Positions 9,003 through 16,042 of a stretch of DNA of 64,000 nt are shown here, piece by piece (the first letter of the stretch is position 1; each line of letters opens with the position of its first letter). Origin of the DNA: Oricola indica (GTDB lineage Bacteria > Pseudomonadota > Alphaproteobacteria > Rhizobiales > Rhizobiaceae); contig NZ_JAINFJ010000011.1 of assembly GCF_019966595.1 (NCBI RefSeq), positions 62,001-126,000 on the forward strand, read 5' to 3'. Made by a program: the position numbers and the translations under genes. Below the pieces are notes generated by a model that was given only the letters and a program-made list of their open reading frames with translations, made no database searches and was not told the origin of the DNA.

Positions 9003-10778
9003 TCAAACTCCGTGTGACTGGAACCACATTTCCAGTAGCGCGACCTGCCACAGCTCGGAGCCGCGCAGGGGCGTGATATGGCTCGCCGGATCGGCGAACA
9101 GCGCATCGAGGTAATCCTGCCGGAAAAGGCCGCGCTCGCGCGCCGCCTGCGACCCGAGCGCATCCCTGACCATGTCGAGATATTCGCCCTGGATATATTT
9201 GAGCTGCGGAACCGGGAAATAGCCCTTCTTGCGGTCGATCACCTCATGCGGGACGACAAGGCGGGCGGCATCCTTGAGAACGCCCTTGCCCTGGTCGTGC
9301 AGCTTGAATTCCGGCGGGATGGTCGCCGCCAGTTCGACCAGTTCGTGGTCGAGGAAGGGCACGCGGGCTTCAAGCCCCCAGGCCATGGTCATGTTGTCGA
9401 CGCGCTTGACCGGGTCGTCGACCAGCATGACGTGAGAATCGAGCCGGAGCGCGCGATCGACCGAGGTCGCCGCGCCCGAGCGCAGGAGATGCTCGCGCAC
9501 GAAATCGAGGCTGGCATCGGTGTCGGCCAACCAGCGGCCGTCCAGCTGCGTCTTCAGCTTTTCGTGGCTGCGGTCGAAGAACACCTTGGCATAGTCGCCG
9601 ACAACATCGTTGGAATCGGCGAGCGGCGGATACCAGTGATAGCCGCCGAAGACCTCGTCGGCGCCCTGCCCGGACTGCACGACCTTGATGTGTTTCGAGA
9701 CCTCGCGGCTCAACAGGAAGAATCCGATATTGTCGTAGGAGACCATCGGCTCGGACATGGCGGAGATCGTGTCGGGCAGATGGCCGATCAGATCGGCCGA
9801 CGGCACGAAGATTTTGTGGTGATCGGTCCCGAACCGCTCGGCGATCAGGTCGGAATAGGTGAACTCGTCGCCCTTTTCGCCATTGGCCTCCTCGAAGCCG
9901 ATGGAGAAGGTCATCAGGTCCTTCTGGCCTTCCTCGGCGAGCAGGCCGACGATCAGCGAGGAATCGACGCCGCCGGACAGGAGCACACCGACCGGCACGT
10001 CGGCCACCATGCGGCGGCGCACGGATACGCGCAGCGCCTCGAGGACGCGGTCGCGCCAGTCATTGCGGGTCAGGCCGGTGTCTTCCGAACGGCGCTGATA
10101 AGGCGGCGACCAGTAGGTGCGGTCGGTCGCCGTGCCGTCCGCCTCGATGCGCCGCGTGGTCGCCGGCGGCAGCTTGCGCACACCCTTCAGGATGGTGCGC
10201 GGCGGCGGCACGACGGCGTGGAAGCTCATGTAGTTGTGCAGCGCCTCGCGGTCGATCTCGGTATCGACGTCGCCCGCCTTGAGAAGCGCCGGCAGGAAGG
10301 AAGCGAAGCGGATCCGCTTGCCCGATTCCGAATAGTAGAGCGGCTTGATGCCGAACCGGTCGCGCGCAAGGGTCACGGCGCCGCTGTCGCGTTCGTGGAT
10401 CGCGAAGGCGAACATGCCGTGGAAGCGCTCGACGCAGGCCTCGCCCCATTTGTGGAAGGCCTTGAGGACGACCTCGGTGTCGCCATGCGAGAAGAAATCG
10501 TATCCCTCGGCGATCAGCTGCTCGCGAAGCTCCGGATAGTTGTAGATGCAGCCATTGAAGACGATCGTCATGCCGAGCGCCGAATCCGTCATCGGCTGGC
10601 CGGCCTTTTCGGACAGATCGATGATCTTGAGGCGGCGATGGCCAAAGGCAACGCGACCCTGGGCGACGAGCCCGCTTCCGTCAGGCCCGCGGGGGGCCAG
10701 CATCTCGGTCATCCGCGCAACGGCGGCTGTATCTGCAAACGCACCGTCGACACGGATTTCTCCGGCAATTCCACACAT
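9003..10778 (-). CDS. asnO: N-acetylglutaminylglutamine amidotransferase (asparagine-synthase type)
   Basis: A 591-residue class II glutamine amidotransferase fused to an asparagine-synthase domain. The start is fixed by the Ntn nucleophile: MCGIAGE puts Cys at position 2 after Met removal. The N-terminal half is the glutaminase (RGPDGSGL, NGCIYNYPELR). The C-terminal half has the PP-loop LLSGGVDSSLIVG. It transfers the glutamine amide nitrogen to the C-terminal carboxyl of N-acetylglutaminylglutamine. It is the first gene of the osmoprotectant trio and is divergent from an SDR gene with about 270 bases between them. NAGGN synthesis in rhizobia and Pseudomonas is osmotically induced; no certain promoter is seen here. 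Confidence 0.93.
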   Translation of the reverse strand: MCGIAGEIRVDGAFADTAAVARMTEMLAPRGPDGSGLVAQGRVAFGHRRLKIIDLSEKAGQPMTDSALGMTIVFNGCIYNYPELREQLIAEGYDFFSHGDTEVVLKAFHKWGEACVERFHGMFAFAIHERDSGAVTLARDRFGIKPLYYSESGKRIRFASFLPALLKAGDVDTEIDREALHNYMSFHAVVPPPRTILKGVRKLPPATTRRIEADGTATDRTYWSPPYQRRSEDTGLTRNDWRDRVLEALRVSVRRRMVADVPVGVLLSGGVDSSLIVGLLAEEGQKDLMTFSIGFEEANGEKGDEFTYSDLIAERFGTDHHKIFVPSADLIGHLPDTISAMSEPMVSYDNIGFFLLSREVSKHIKVVQSGQGADEVFGGYHWYPPLADSNDVVGDYAKVFFDRSHEKLKTQLDGRWLADTDASLDFVREHLLRSGAATSVDRALRLDSHVMLVDDPVKRVDNMTMAWGLEARVPFLDHELVELAATIPPEFKLHDQGKGVLKDAARLVVPHEVIDRKKGYFPVPQLKYIQGEYLDMVRDALGSQAARERGLFRQDYLDALFADPASHITPLRGSELWQVALLEMWFQSHGV

Positions 10779-11051
10779 ATTCGGTTGTATTTCCCTCGTG
10801 ATTGTTGTCACGCGGCCAAAATCGGGCGGATCGCCGGCCACGCGGGCGAAAATCGCGGCGAAGCGCGATTCATGCGGATATGTTCAATACGTAGACATCC
10901 CCGCGCAGTAAGGCAAATTTCGATAGTGCGGCGCACAATGAGAGACTTTGCCGTCGATTGCCCATACCATGCTCAGTCCGTAACATGCTCACCGGGTTAT
11001 CAGGTTCCGTCATTCGATCCACGCCACTGTCGCGAAATGCAGGAGGTAAAC

Positions 11052-11903
11052 ATGAACCACCCCGTTTTGGTTCCCGGCGCCGTCGCCATCGTGACCGGAG
11101 GCGCGGCCGGTATCGGCCTCGCAGCCGCAAAGGCCTTCGCAAGCCTTGGCCTGAAGGTGGCCATCGCCGATCTCGGCGCGGAACGGCTGACCGCGGCGGA
11201 AGGCGAAATCGCGGAGGTCGCACCGCAAGGCATGGAAAGCGTCATGGCGCTGGAATGCGACGTCGGCCAAATGGACGATCTCAAGCGGCTGGAGGCCGAC
11301 GTTCTGGCGCGGTTCGGGTCGATCGACGTGCTGATGAACAATGCCGGCATCCAACCCGGCAGCGCCATATTCGGGCCGGCCGAGAACTGGCGGCGCGTCA
11401 TCGGCGTCAATCTGTGGGGCGTGATCAACGGCGTGCAGGCGATCGTGCCCGGCATGATCGAGCGCGGACGGCCGGGGCTTGTCATCAATACCGGGTCGAA
11501 ACAGGGCATCACCACGCCGCCGGGCGACCCGGCCTACAATGTGTCGAAAGCGGGCGTGAAGGCATTCACCGAGGCTCTGCAGCACGATTTGCGCAACCGC
11601 GAGAGCTGCGCGATCTCGGCGCATCTGCTGATCCCGGGATTCGTCTTCACCGAACTGACGCGCGGCGGCAGGGCCGAGAAACCGGCCGGTGCATGGACGC
11701 CGGACCAGACGGTAGACTTCATGATGCAAAGCCTGGAAGCCGGCGACTTCTACATCCTGTGCCCGGACAATGACGTGCCGCGCAGCGTGGACGAGCGACG
11801 GATCCTGTGGGCTGCGGGCGACATCGTCGAGAACCGCCCGCCGCTGTCGCGCTGGCACCCGGATTACGACGAGGCCTTCAAGGCTTTCCTGGAGGAGAAA
11901 TAG
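11052..11903 (+). CDS. SDR-family NAD(P)-dependent oxidoreductase
   Basis: A 283-residue classical short-chain dehydrogenase. The cofactor loop TGGAAGIG is at residues 15-22, NNAG at 96-99, the catalytic Ser near 149 and the YNVSK motif (Tyr162, Lys166). Asp40 at the end of the second strand suggests a preference for NAD. The start has a perfect AGGAGGT seven bases upstream. It stands alone on the plus strand with a hairpin terminator after it. The substrate is unknown. Confidence 0.88.
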   Translation: MNHPVLVPGAVAIVTGGAAGIGLAAAKAFASLGLKVAIADLGAERLTAAEGEIAEVAPQGMESVMALECDVGQMDDLKRLEADVLARFGSIDVLMNNAGIQPGSAIFGPAENWRRVIGVNLWGVINGVQAIVPGMIERGRPGLVINTGSKQGITTPPGDPAYNVSKAGVKAFTEALQHDLRNRESCAISAHLLIPGFVFTELTRGGRAEKPAGAWTPDQTVDFMMQSLEAGDFYILCPDNDVPRSVDERRILWAAGDIVENRPPLSRWHPDYDEAFKAFLEEK

Positions 11904-11908
11904 GGATC

Positions 11909-11930
11909 GGGCGGCGAGCCGCCGCCCTTT
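11909..11930 (+). terminator. rho-independent terminator after the SDR gene
   Basis: GGGCGGC and GCCGCCC form a 7-bp GC stem around the loop GAGCC and are followed by TTT only. The short T-run makes it a moderate prediction, but the position, five bases after the stop and between convergent genes, fits. Confidence 0.55.
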
Positions 11931-11941
11931 CCGCGTCGGGC

Positions 11942-12328
11942 CTAGGCCTTGGCCGCCTGGCGTTCGCCGGAGAAGATGATGAAGGCGAAGAGGATCACGC
12001 CTGCAAAGGTGATCAGCGAGCCGCCGGCCACCAGCGGTTCGTATTGCGGGTTGCCGAGCAGCAGCATGTAAAGCGCCGGGATCATGATCAGCACGCCGAG
12101 GGTGTAGACACCGTATTGCACCATCGCGAGGCGGCCTTCCGCCTTGGCCGGCGCGAGGGCGTAATACGCGCCCATGATCGCCATCGTCACCCAGCCCAGA
12201 AGATTGGCGTGAGCATGCGCGCCGGTGACGTTGTGAACGCCTGAGATCGACATCTTGAGGCCGATCGCGATCCCCACCAGGAGGAACAGGATCGCTGTCT
12301 TGAAGAAGAGTTTCGAGATTTTCGGCAT
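11942..12328 (-). CDS. small four-helix membrane protein with a haem-copper-oxidase-like HAHANLLGW motif
   Basis: 128 residues with four hydrophobic segments (about 7-26, 43-60, 70-90 and 98-118). The second begins with VTGAHAHANLLGWVTM, which resembles the His-rich helix of cytochrome oxidase or NO reductase subunit I. Similar short proteins in alphaproteobacteria are often labelled cytochrome-c oxidase, but at this size it cannot be a full catalytic subunit. It could bind haem or a metal through the two His and Asn; this is inference. AAGGA precedes the ATG. It is the last gene of the minus-strand series GST - small membrane protein, 48 bases after the GST stop. Confidence 0.75.
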   Translation of the reverse strand: MPKISKLFFKTAILFLLVGIAIGLKMSISGVHNVTGAHAHANLLGWVTMAIMGAYYALAPAKAEGRLAMVQYGVYTLGVLIMIPALYMLLLGNPQYEPLVAGGSLITFAGVILFAFIIFSGERQAAKA

Positions 12329-12376
12329 GATTGGGGGTCCTTTTTTTTGATTATCGATTTGTCAGACCAGAAGGGA

Positions 12377-13033
12377 TCAGGCCGCTTCGGCCGCCACCAT
12401 CCGGTGGAAGGCCTCATTGACCCGGTCCCAGTGTTCGAGGCGTTTCATGGCCGCGAGCCAGCGCATGATATGCGGATATGGCGAAAAGTCGAAACCGATG
12501 ACTTCGCCGAGGCCGACGATACCGGCACCCATGAAATCCGCGATGGTCAGCCGCCCGAGGCAGATGTAATCCGACTTCGGACCGATGAAATGCCGGTCGA
12601 GGACCGAGAGCCATTCACATGACTTTTCATAGCCCCAGGTGACGACATCGGCATTGCCGGTGTCGGTGCGCCGGCGGTGATGCGGCATGATCTGCGGGTA
12701 GACGTAGTTGAAGCCGAAGTCGCGATAGAAATTGGCGTTCAGCCAGTCCATCGCCTCGTTGACCCGCGCCCGTTCCTGCAGGTCATCCGGGTAGAGCGGC
12801 GAGTTCGTCTTCTGCGCGAGGTATTTCAGGATTGCGGAACTTTCCGTCAGGACGAAACCGTCATCGTCGAGGACCGGCACGAGGCCGTTCGGATTGACGG
12901 CAACGAAGTCAGGCGCCTTGTGCTCGCCGGTCATCAGGTCGATGACGATCTCGTCGAGCGGTATGCCGGCCTCGGCCGCGAACAGCGAGACCGGCCGCGA
13001 CGTGGTGGATACCGGGTTCATATAGAGTTTCAT
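12377..13033 (-). CDS. glutathione S-transferase family protein
   Basis: A 218-residue cytosolic GST with an N-terminal thioredoxin fold (MKLYMNPVSTTSRPVSLFAA, where Ser/Thr 9-12 are in the active-site position; NPNGLVPVLDDDGFVLTES supplies the cis-Pro and the Glu-Ser pair that hold glutathione) and an all-helical C-terminal half. It would conjugate or reduce small electrophiles. It follows the LysR gene on the same strand after 162 bases that hold TTCGG half-sites and a hairpin covering the ribosome site, so it is probably regulated by that LysR protein. Confidence 0.88.
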   Translation of the reverse strand: MKLYMNPVSTTSRPVSLFAAEAGIPLDEIVIDLMTGEHKAPDFVAVNPNGLVPVLDDDGFVLTESSAILKYLAQKTNSPLYPDDLQERARVNEAMDWLNANFYRDFGFNYVYPQIMPHHRRRTDTGNADVVTWGYEKSCEWLSVLDRHFIGPKSDYICLGRLTIADFMGAGIVGLGEVIGFDFSPYPHIMRWLAAMKRLEHWDRVNEAFHRMVAAEAA

Positions 13034-13035
13034 GG

Positions 13036-13063
13036 GGAGCCTCCCTGGTGTTTGACCAGGGAG
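13036..13063 (-). promoter_or_regulatory. leader hairpin that buries the GST ribosome-binding site
   Basis: CTCCCTGGT (13063-13055 read on the minus strand) pairs perfectly over 9 bp with ACCAGGGAG (13049-13041) around a 5-base loop. The Shine-Dalgarno AGGGAGG (13046-13040, six bases before the ATG) lies almost entirely in the 3' arm. There is no T-run after it, so it is not a terminator. Translational control is an inference. Confidence 0.5.
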
Positions 13064-13092
13064 ATCATCGGTGGACCGGTGATCGGGGACTA

Positions 13093-13131
13093 CCGAATAA
13101 ACTCCGAACGTGGTGTCCGAAATTTCCGAAC
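13093..13131. promoter_or_regulatory. array of four CCGAA (TTCGG) half-sites upstream of the GST gene
   Basis: CCGAA occurs at 13093, 13104, 13117 and 13126 in the same orientation, spaced 11, 13 and 9 bases. The same half-site forms the perfect dyad TTCGG-AAAAA-CCGAA upstream of the LysR operon. This suggests a common regulator, probably the LysR protein encoded between the two places. Confidence 0.45.
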
Positions 13132-13195
13132 AGCCATGGCGGATGGTGATCGACGCGCCGGACGGCGGGGCGCAAAAAGCGGATCGCGTAAGGCT

Positions 13196-14134
13196 CTAGA
13201 GTTGGATCAGGCCGGCATCGGCCAGCGCAAGGTCCCATGAGGGCGGATCGCCGAGCGCCTTGCGCAGGTGATCGATGAGCGCCTGCAACCGGGGCAGGCC
13301 GGCATTGGCGGCGGGATAAACCGCCGAAACCGAAATGGATTCCACCTCCGCGCCCAGATCGACGGTGATCAAACGGCCGGCGAGCAGATCCCGCGACACG
13401 ATGAAGGTCGGGACGAGCACGATGCCGGCGCCGGCGCCGGCGACGGCGGCGCGGCCAAGTGTAACGCCATCATCGGCCTGAAACCGGCCCGTGACCCATT
13501 CGGAGCGGATGCCCTTCGCGGTCCGGAACGTCCAGTCCTGGGTCACCCGCCTGTTGCGGTAGCCGATACACTCGTGGCCGGCCAGATCGGCGGGCGACGA
13601 GGGCACGCCCCGGCGATCGCGATAATCCGGGCTGCAGACGACGACGCGGTGCGAGGACGTGATCTTGCGTGCGAGCAATGCCGAATCGGAGAGATTGCCG
13701 CCACGGATCGCGAGATCGAAACCATCCTGGACGATGTCCACCGACCTGTCCGACACGGAGAGTTCGATCGAAACAAGCGGATTTTCCTGCAGGAAATCAT
13801 TGAAGACCGGGACCAGCCAATCGCCGGTCAGGGCGGCGGGGGCGGCGATGCGCAGCGAGCCGCTGATCTCGCCGCCGGCGCTCGCGACATCGTTGCGGGC
13901 GACCTCCATGGCTGTGGCAATCTCGCGGGCATGGCGCAGGAAAACCTCGCCCGCGCGCGTCAGGCTGAGACCATGGGTCGACCGGGTTATGAGCTGCGTG
14001 CCGACATCGGCCTCAAGCGCGTTCAGACGATCGCTGACCACGGAGCGCGAAAGCCGCAACCGCCCCGCTGCCGCGTTGAGGCTGCCGCAGTCGACGATCA
14101 GAACGAATGTTGCGATCAGTTCGCTTCGAATCAT
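13196..14134 (-). CDS. LysR-family transcriptional regulator
   Basis: A 312-residue LysR regulator. Residues 1-60 are the winged helix-turn-helix (IATFVLIVDCGSLNAAAGRL, then SRSVVSDRLNALEADVGTQL), followed by the linker helix and a periplasmic-binding-like effector domain from about residue 90 (ISGSLRIAAPAALTGDWLVP). The ATG chosen starts MIRSELIATF and has GGAGG 13 bases upstream, a little far. It is second in a unit with the luciferase-fold gene, 34 bases downstream of it, and is followed by a GST. Autoregulation and control of the GST are suggested by matching DNA motifs at 14739 and 13093. Confidence 0.9.
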   Translation of the reverse strand: MIRSELIATFVLIVDCGSLNAAAGRLRLSRSVVSDRLNALEADVGTQLITRSTHGLSLTRAGEVFLRHAREIATAMEVARNDVASAGGEISGSLRIAAPAALTGDWLVPVFNDFLQENPLVSIELSVSDRSVDIVQDGFDLAIRGGNLSDSALLARKITSSHRVVVCSPDYRDRRGVPSSPADLAGHECIGYRNRRVTQDWTFRTAKGIRSEWVTGRFQADDGVTLGRAAVAGAGAGIVLVPTFIVSRDLLAGRLITVDLGAEVESISVSAVYPAANAGLPRLQALIDHLRKALGDPPSWDLALADAGLIQL

Positions 14135-14168
14135 GCCGGATCGGGTTCCTCCCGGTGATGGGATGATC

Positions 14169-14651
14169 CTAACCGACAAGCTCCGGCAATCCAGTCGCAT
14201 ATTCGTGGCTTGCGCGGACCAGCGACCAGACGACTTCGAGTTCGGCTTCGTCGCGAGGACCGTAGAGCATCACGTTGGACGCGGCGATGCGGCCGAGCGC
14301 GACCCAGGGATGAGGTTCCGCCCAGCCCTTTTCGATCGCCTCGACCCTCGCGTGTTCGGGCAAACAGGCATGCAGGCTGCCGTCCTGCGCGGGATGGATA
14401 TGCGCGAATTCCAGGCCTTTCATCACACAATCGGGGCAAACCGACGCCACCCCGTCATCGCAGGCGAAGATCGCACGCGCGCCGGGGACCGAAATCAGGC
14501 TTTGCCCGGTCTCGACGCCCGGAAGCCCGCGCATACGGTCCCACAGCCGCTCTTGCAATTCGACCGGTGCGTTCTGGTCCAACTGCCGATGCGGAATCTC
14601 GACCGATGTTTCGGGTTTCGCACCGCTGCGCCTTGCGAGGTGAATGGCCAT
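14169..14651 (-). CDS. luciferase-fold (PF17648/DUF5519-like) protein
   Basis: 160 residues resembling the C-terminal luciferase domain family found widely in bacteria and fungi. Markers are SVPGARAIFACDDG, FAHIHPAQDGSLHACLP, EKGWAEPHPW and VMLYGPRDEAEL followed by a C-terminal helical segment. Family members are short and of unknown function in bacteria; the name comes from similarity to fungal luciferase and does not prove light production. It starts with MAIHLARR after GAGATTCCG. It is the first gene before the LysR regulator and has a LysR-type dyad about 90 bases upstream. The family call is from memory of the motif pattern. Confidence 0.7.
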   Translation of the reverse strand: MAIHLARRSGAKPETSVEIPHRQLDQNAPVELQERLWDRMRGLPGVETGQSLISVPGARAIFACDDGVASVCPDCVMKGLEFAHIHPAQDGSLHACLPEHARVEAIEKGWAEPHPWVALGRIAASNVMLYGPRDEAELEVVWSLVRASHEYATGLPELVG

Positions 14652-14738
14652 CGGAATCTCATTCGCTGTCGTGAACTCAATTCCGGCAGTGTTCCGCGAA
14701 GGAGGTTTGGCGGCTAGAGGTGAAATACCGGACTGCCT

Positions 14739-14755
14739 GTTCGGAAAAACCGAAC
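14739..14755. promoter_or_regulatory. LysR-type operator (T-N11-A dyad) upstream of the luciferase-fold/LysR unit
   Basis: GTTCGG-AAAAA-CCGAAC is a perfect inverted repeat with 6-bp arms. It fits the LysR rule T-N11-A (T14741, A14753). It sits 88 bases before the first gene of the unit that encodes a LysR protein, where an autoregulatory site is expected. Confidence 0.55.
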
Positions 14756-14791
14756 CCTGAAAGCGGCAGCCCGGATTTTCCGGGGTTCGCG

Positions 14792-15868
14792 CTATTCCAT
14801 GTGGTAGCCGGGGGTGGAACGCATGATCTCGCGCTCCTCGTCGTCCATATCCTCCGGAATGCCCTCGAAGAGCGGGGTCGAGAGATAACGTTCGCCGGTG
14901 TCCGGCAGCATGCACAGGATGACGGAGCCCGGTTCGGCCGTCTCGGCTATCTTCATCGACACCGCGAAGGTGGAGCCGCCGGAGATGCCGGTGAAGATGC
15001 CTTCCTTCTGCGCCAGCTTGCGCGACCATGCGATGCCGTCAGGCCCCGCAACCGGGATCAGATCGTCGTAGTATTTTCCGTCGACCGCCTCCTGCAGGAC
15101 AAGCGGGATGAAATCCGGCGTCCAGCCCTGGATCGGGTGCGGCTCGAAGGCGGGATGGCTGGCGGCCGGCGCGCCATCCGGCGTGCGCTCCTGCGCCGTG
15201 CCGCTCGCTATGAGCGCGGCATTGGCCGGTTCGCTGAGGATGATCTTCGTGTCGGGCCGCTCCTTGCGCAGGACGCGTCCGATGCCGGAGACCGTGCCGC
15301 CCGTGCCGTAGCCCGTGACGACGTAATCGAGCCGCCCGTCGCCGAAATCGCCGAGGATTTCGCGGGCGGTCGTCGCCTCGTGGATTTCGGCATTGGCCGA
15401 CGTCTCGAACTGGGAAGCCAGGAACCAGCCGTGCTTCTCGGCCAGTTCAGCCGCCTTCTGGTACATGCCGAACCCCTTCTGGGCGCGCGGCGTGAGAACG
15501 ACCTTCGCGCCGAGCATGCGCATCAGCCTGCGGCGCTCGACCGAGAAACTGTCGGCCATGGTGATGACGAGCGGATAGCCCTTGGCGGCGCAGACCATGG
15601 CGAGACCGATGCCGGTGTTGCCGCTGGTCGCCTCGACGACCGTCTGGCCCGGCTTCAGCTTGCCCTCGCGTTCCGCTGCCTCGATGATGTTGACGGCGAG
15701 ACGGTCCTTGACCGAGGCGCCGGGGTTGAACGCCTCCGCCTTGACGTAGACGGTCACGTGATCCGGCGCGAGCGAGTTGATCCGGATGACGGGGGTGTCG
15801 CCGATCGTGTCGAGAACGCTTTCGTATAGCCGCCCGCGGCCACTGGTGGTTCTGAGCTTGCCGGTCAT
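14792..15868 (-). CDS. cysK: cysteine synthase (PLP-dependent O-acetylserine sulfhydrylase family)
   Basis: A 358-residue fold-type II PLP enzyme. NPGASVKDRLA carries the PLP lysine (about residue 56), TSGNTGIGLA binds the substrate carboxylate, and GTGGTVSGIGR is the phosphate-binding loop. GISGGSTFAVS and a C-terminal tail longer than that of E. coli CysK are also present. It makes cysteine from O-acetylserine and sulfide, though cystathionine beta-synthase-like activity cannot be excluded. The chosen start (MTGKLRTTSG) follows GGAGG by 6 bases; an upstream in-frame extension lacks such a site. It is a single gene, upstream of the luciferase-fold operon. Confidence 0.85.
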   Translation of the reverse strand: MTGKLRTTSGRGRLYESVLDTIGDTPVIRINSLAPDHVTVYVKAEAFNPGASVKDRLAVNIIEAAEREGKLKPGQTVVEATSGNTGIGLAMVCAAKGYPLVITMADSFSVERRRLMRMLGAKVVLTPRAQKGFGMYQKAAELAEKHGWFLASQFETSANAEIHEATTAREILGDFGDGRLDYVVTGYGTGGTVSGIGRVLRKERPDTKIILSEPANAALIASGTAQERTPDGAPAASHPAFEPHPIQGWTPDFIPLVLQEAVDGKYYDDLIPVAGPDGIAWSRKLAQKEGIFTGISGGSTFAVSMKIAETAEPGSVILCMLPDTGERYLSTPLFEGIPEDMDDEEREIMRSTPGYHME

Positions 15869-16042
15869 TGCTGCCTCCTCAGGCGTTTCGAGCGCCTTGC
15901 GTGTTTTTCGGGTGCGACAACTTAGCACGGTTACCGACAGGCGTGGACCGCCGTCATTCCGACAGCGCGGCTGCTGGAGGCATATTCCTCTCGATCAGGG
16001 CAAGGATCCGGAACGAAATTCCAAACGAGGCAGACCGGCGGA

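Noticed and set aside
10982-11008. EcfG-type stress promoter on the minus strand upstream of asnO (GGAAC ... TGTT)
   Set aside because: GGAAC is present, but the spacer is one or two bases too long, the -10 lacks the C of CGTT, and it is about 200 bases from asnO. Attractive for an osmotic-stress operon but not good enough.
15869-16042. Possible small gene between cysK and the fused nucleotidyltransferase
   Set aside because: Frames in this spacer lack a ribosome site and any motif. It is treated as the cysK promoter region, with nothing else visible.
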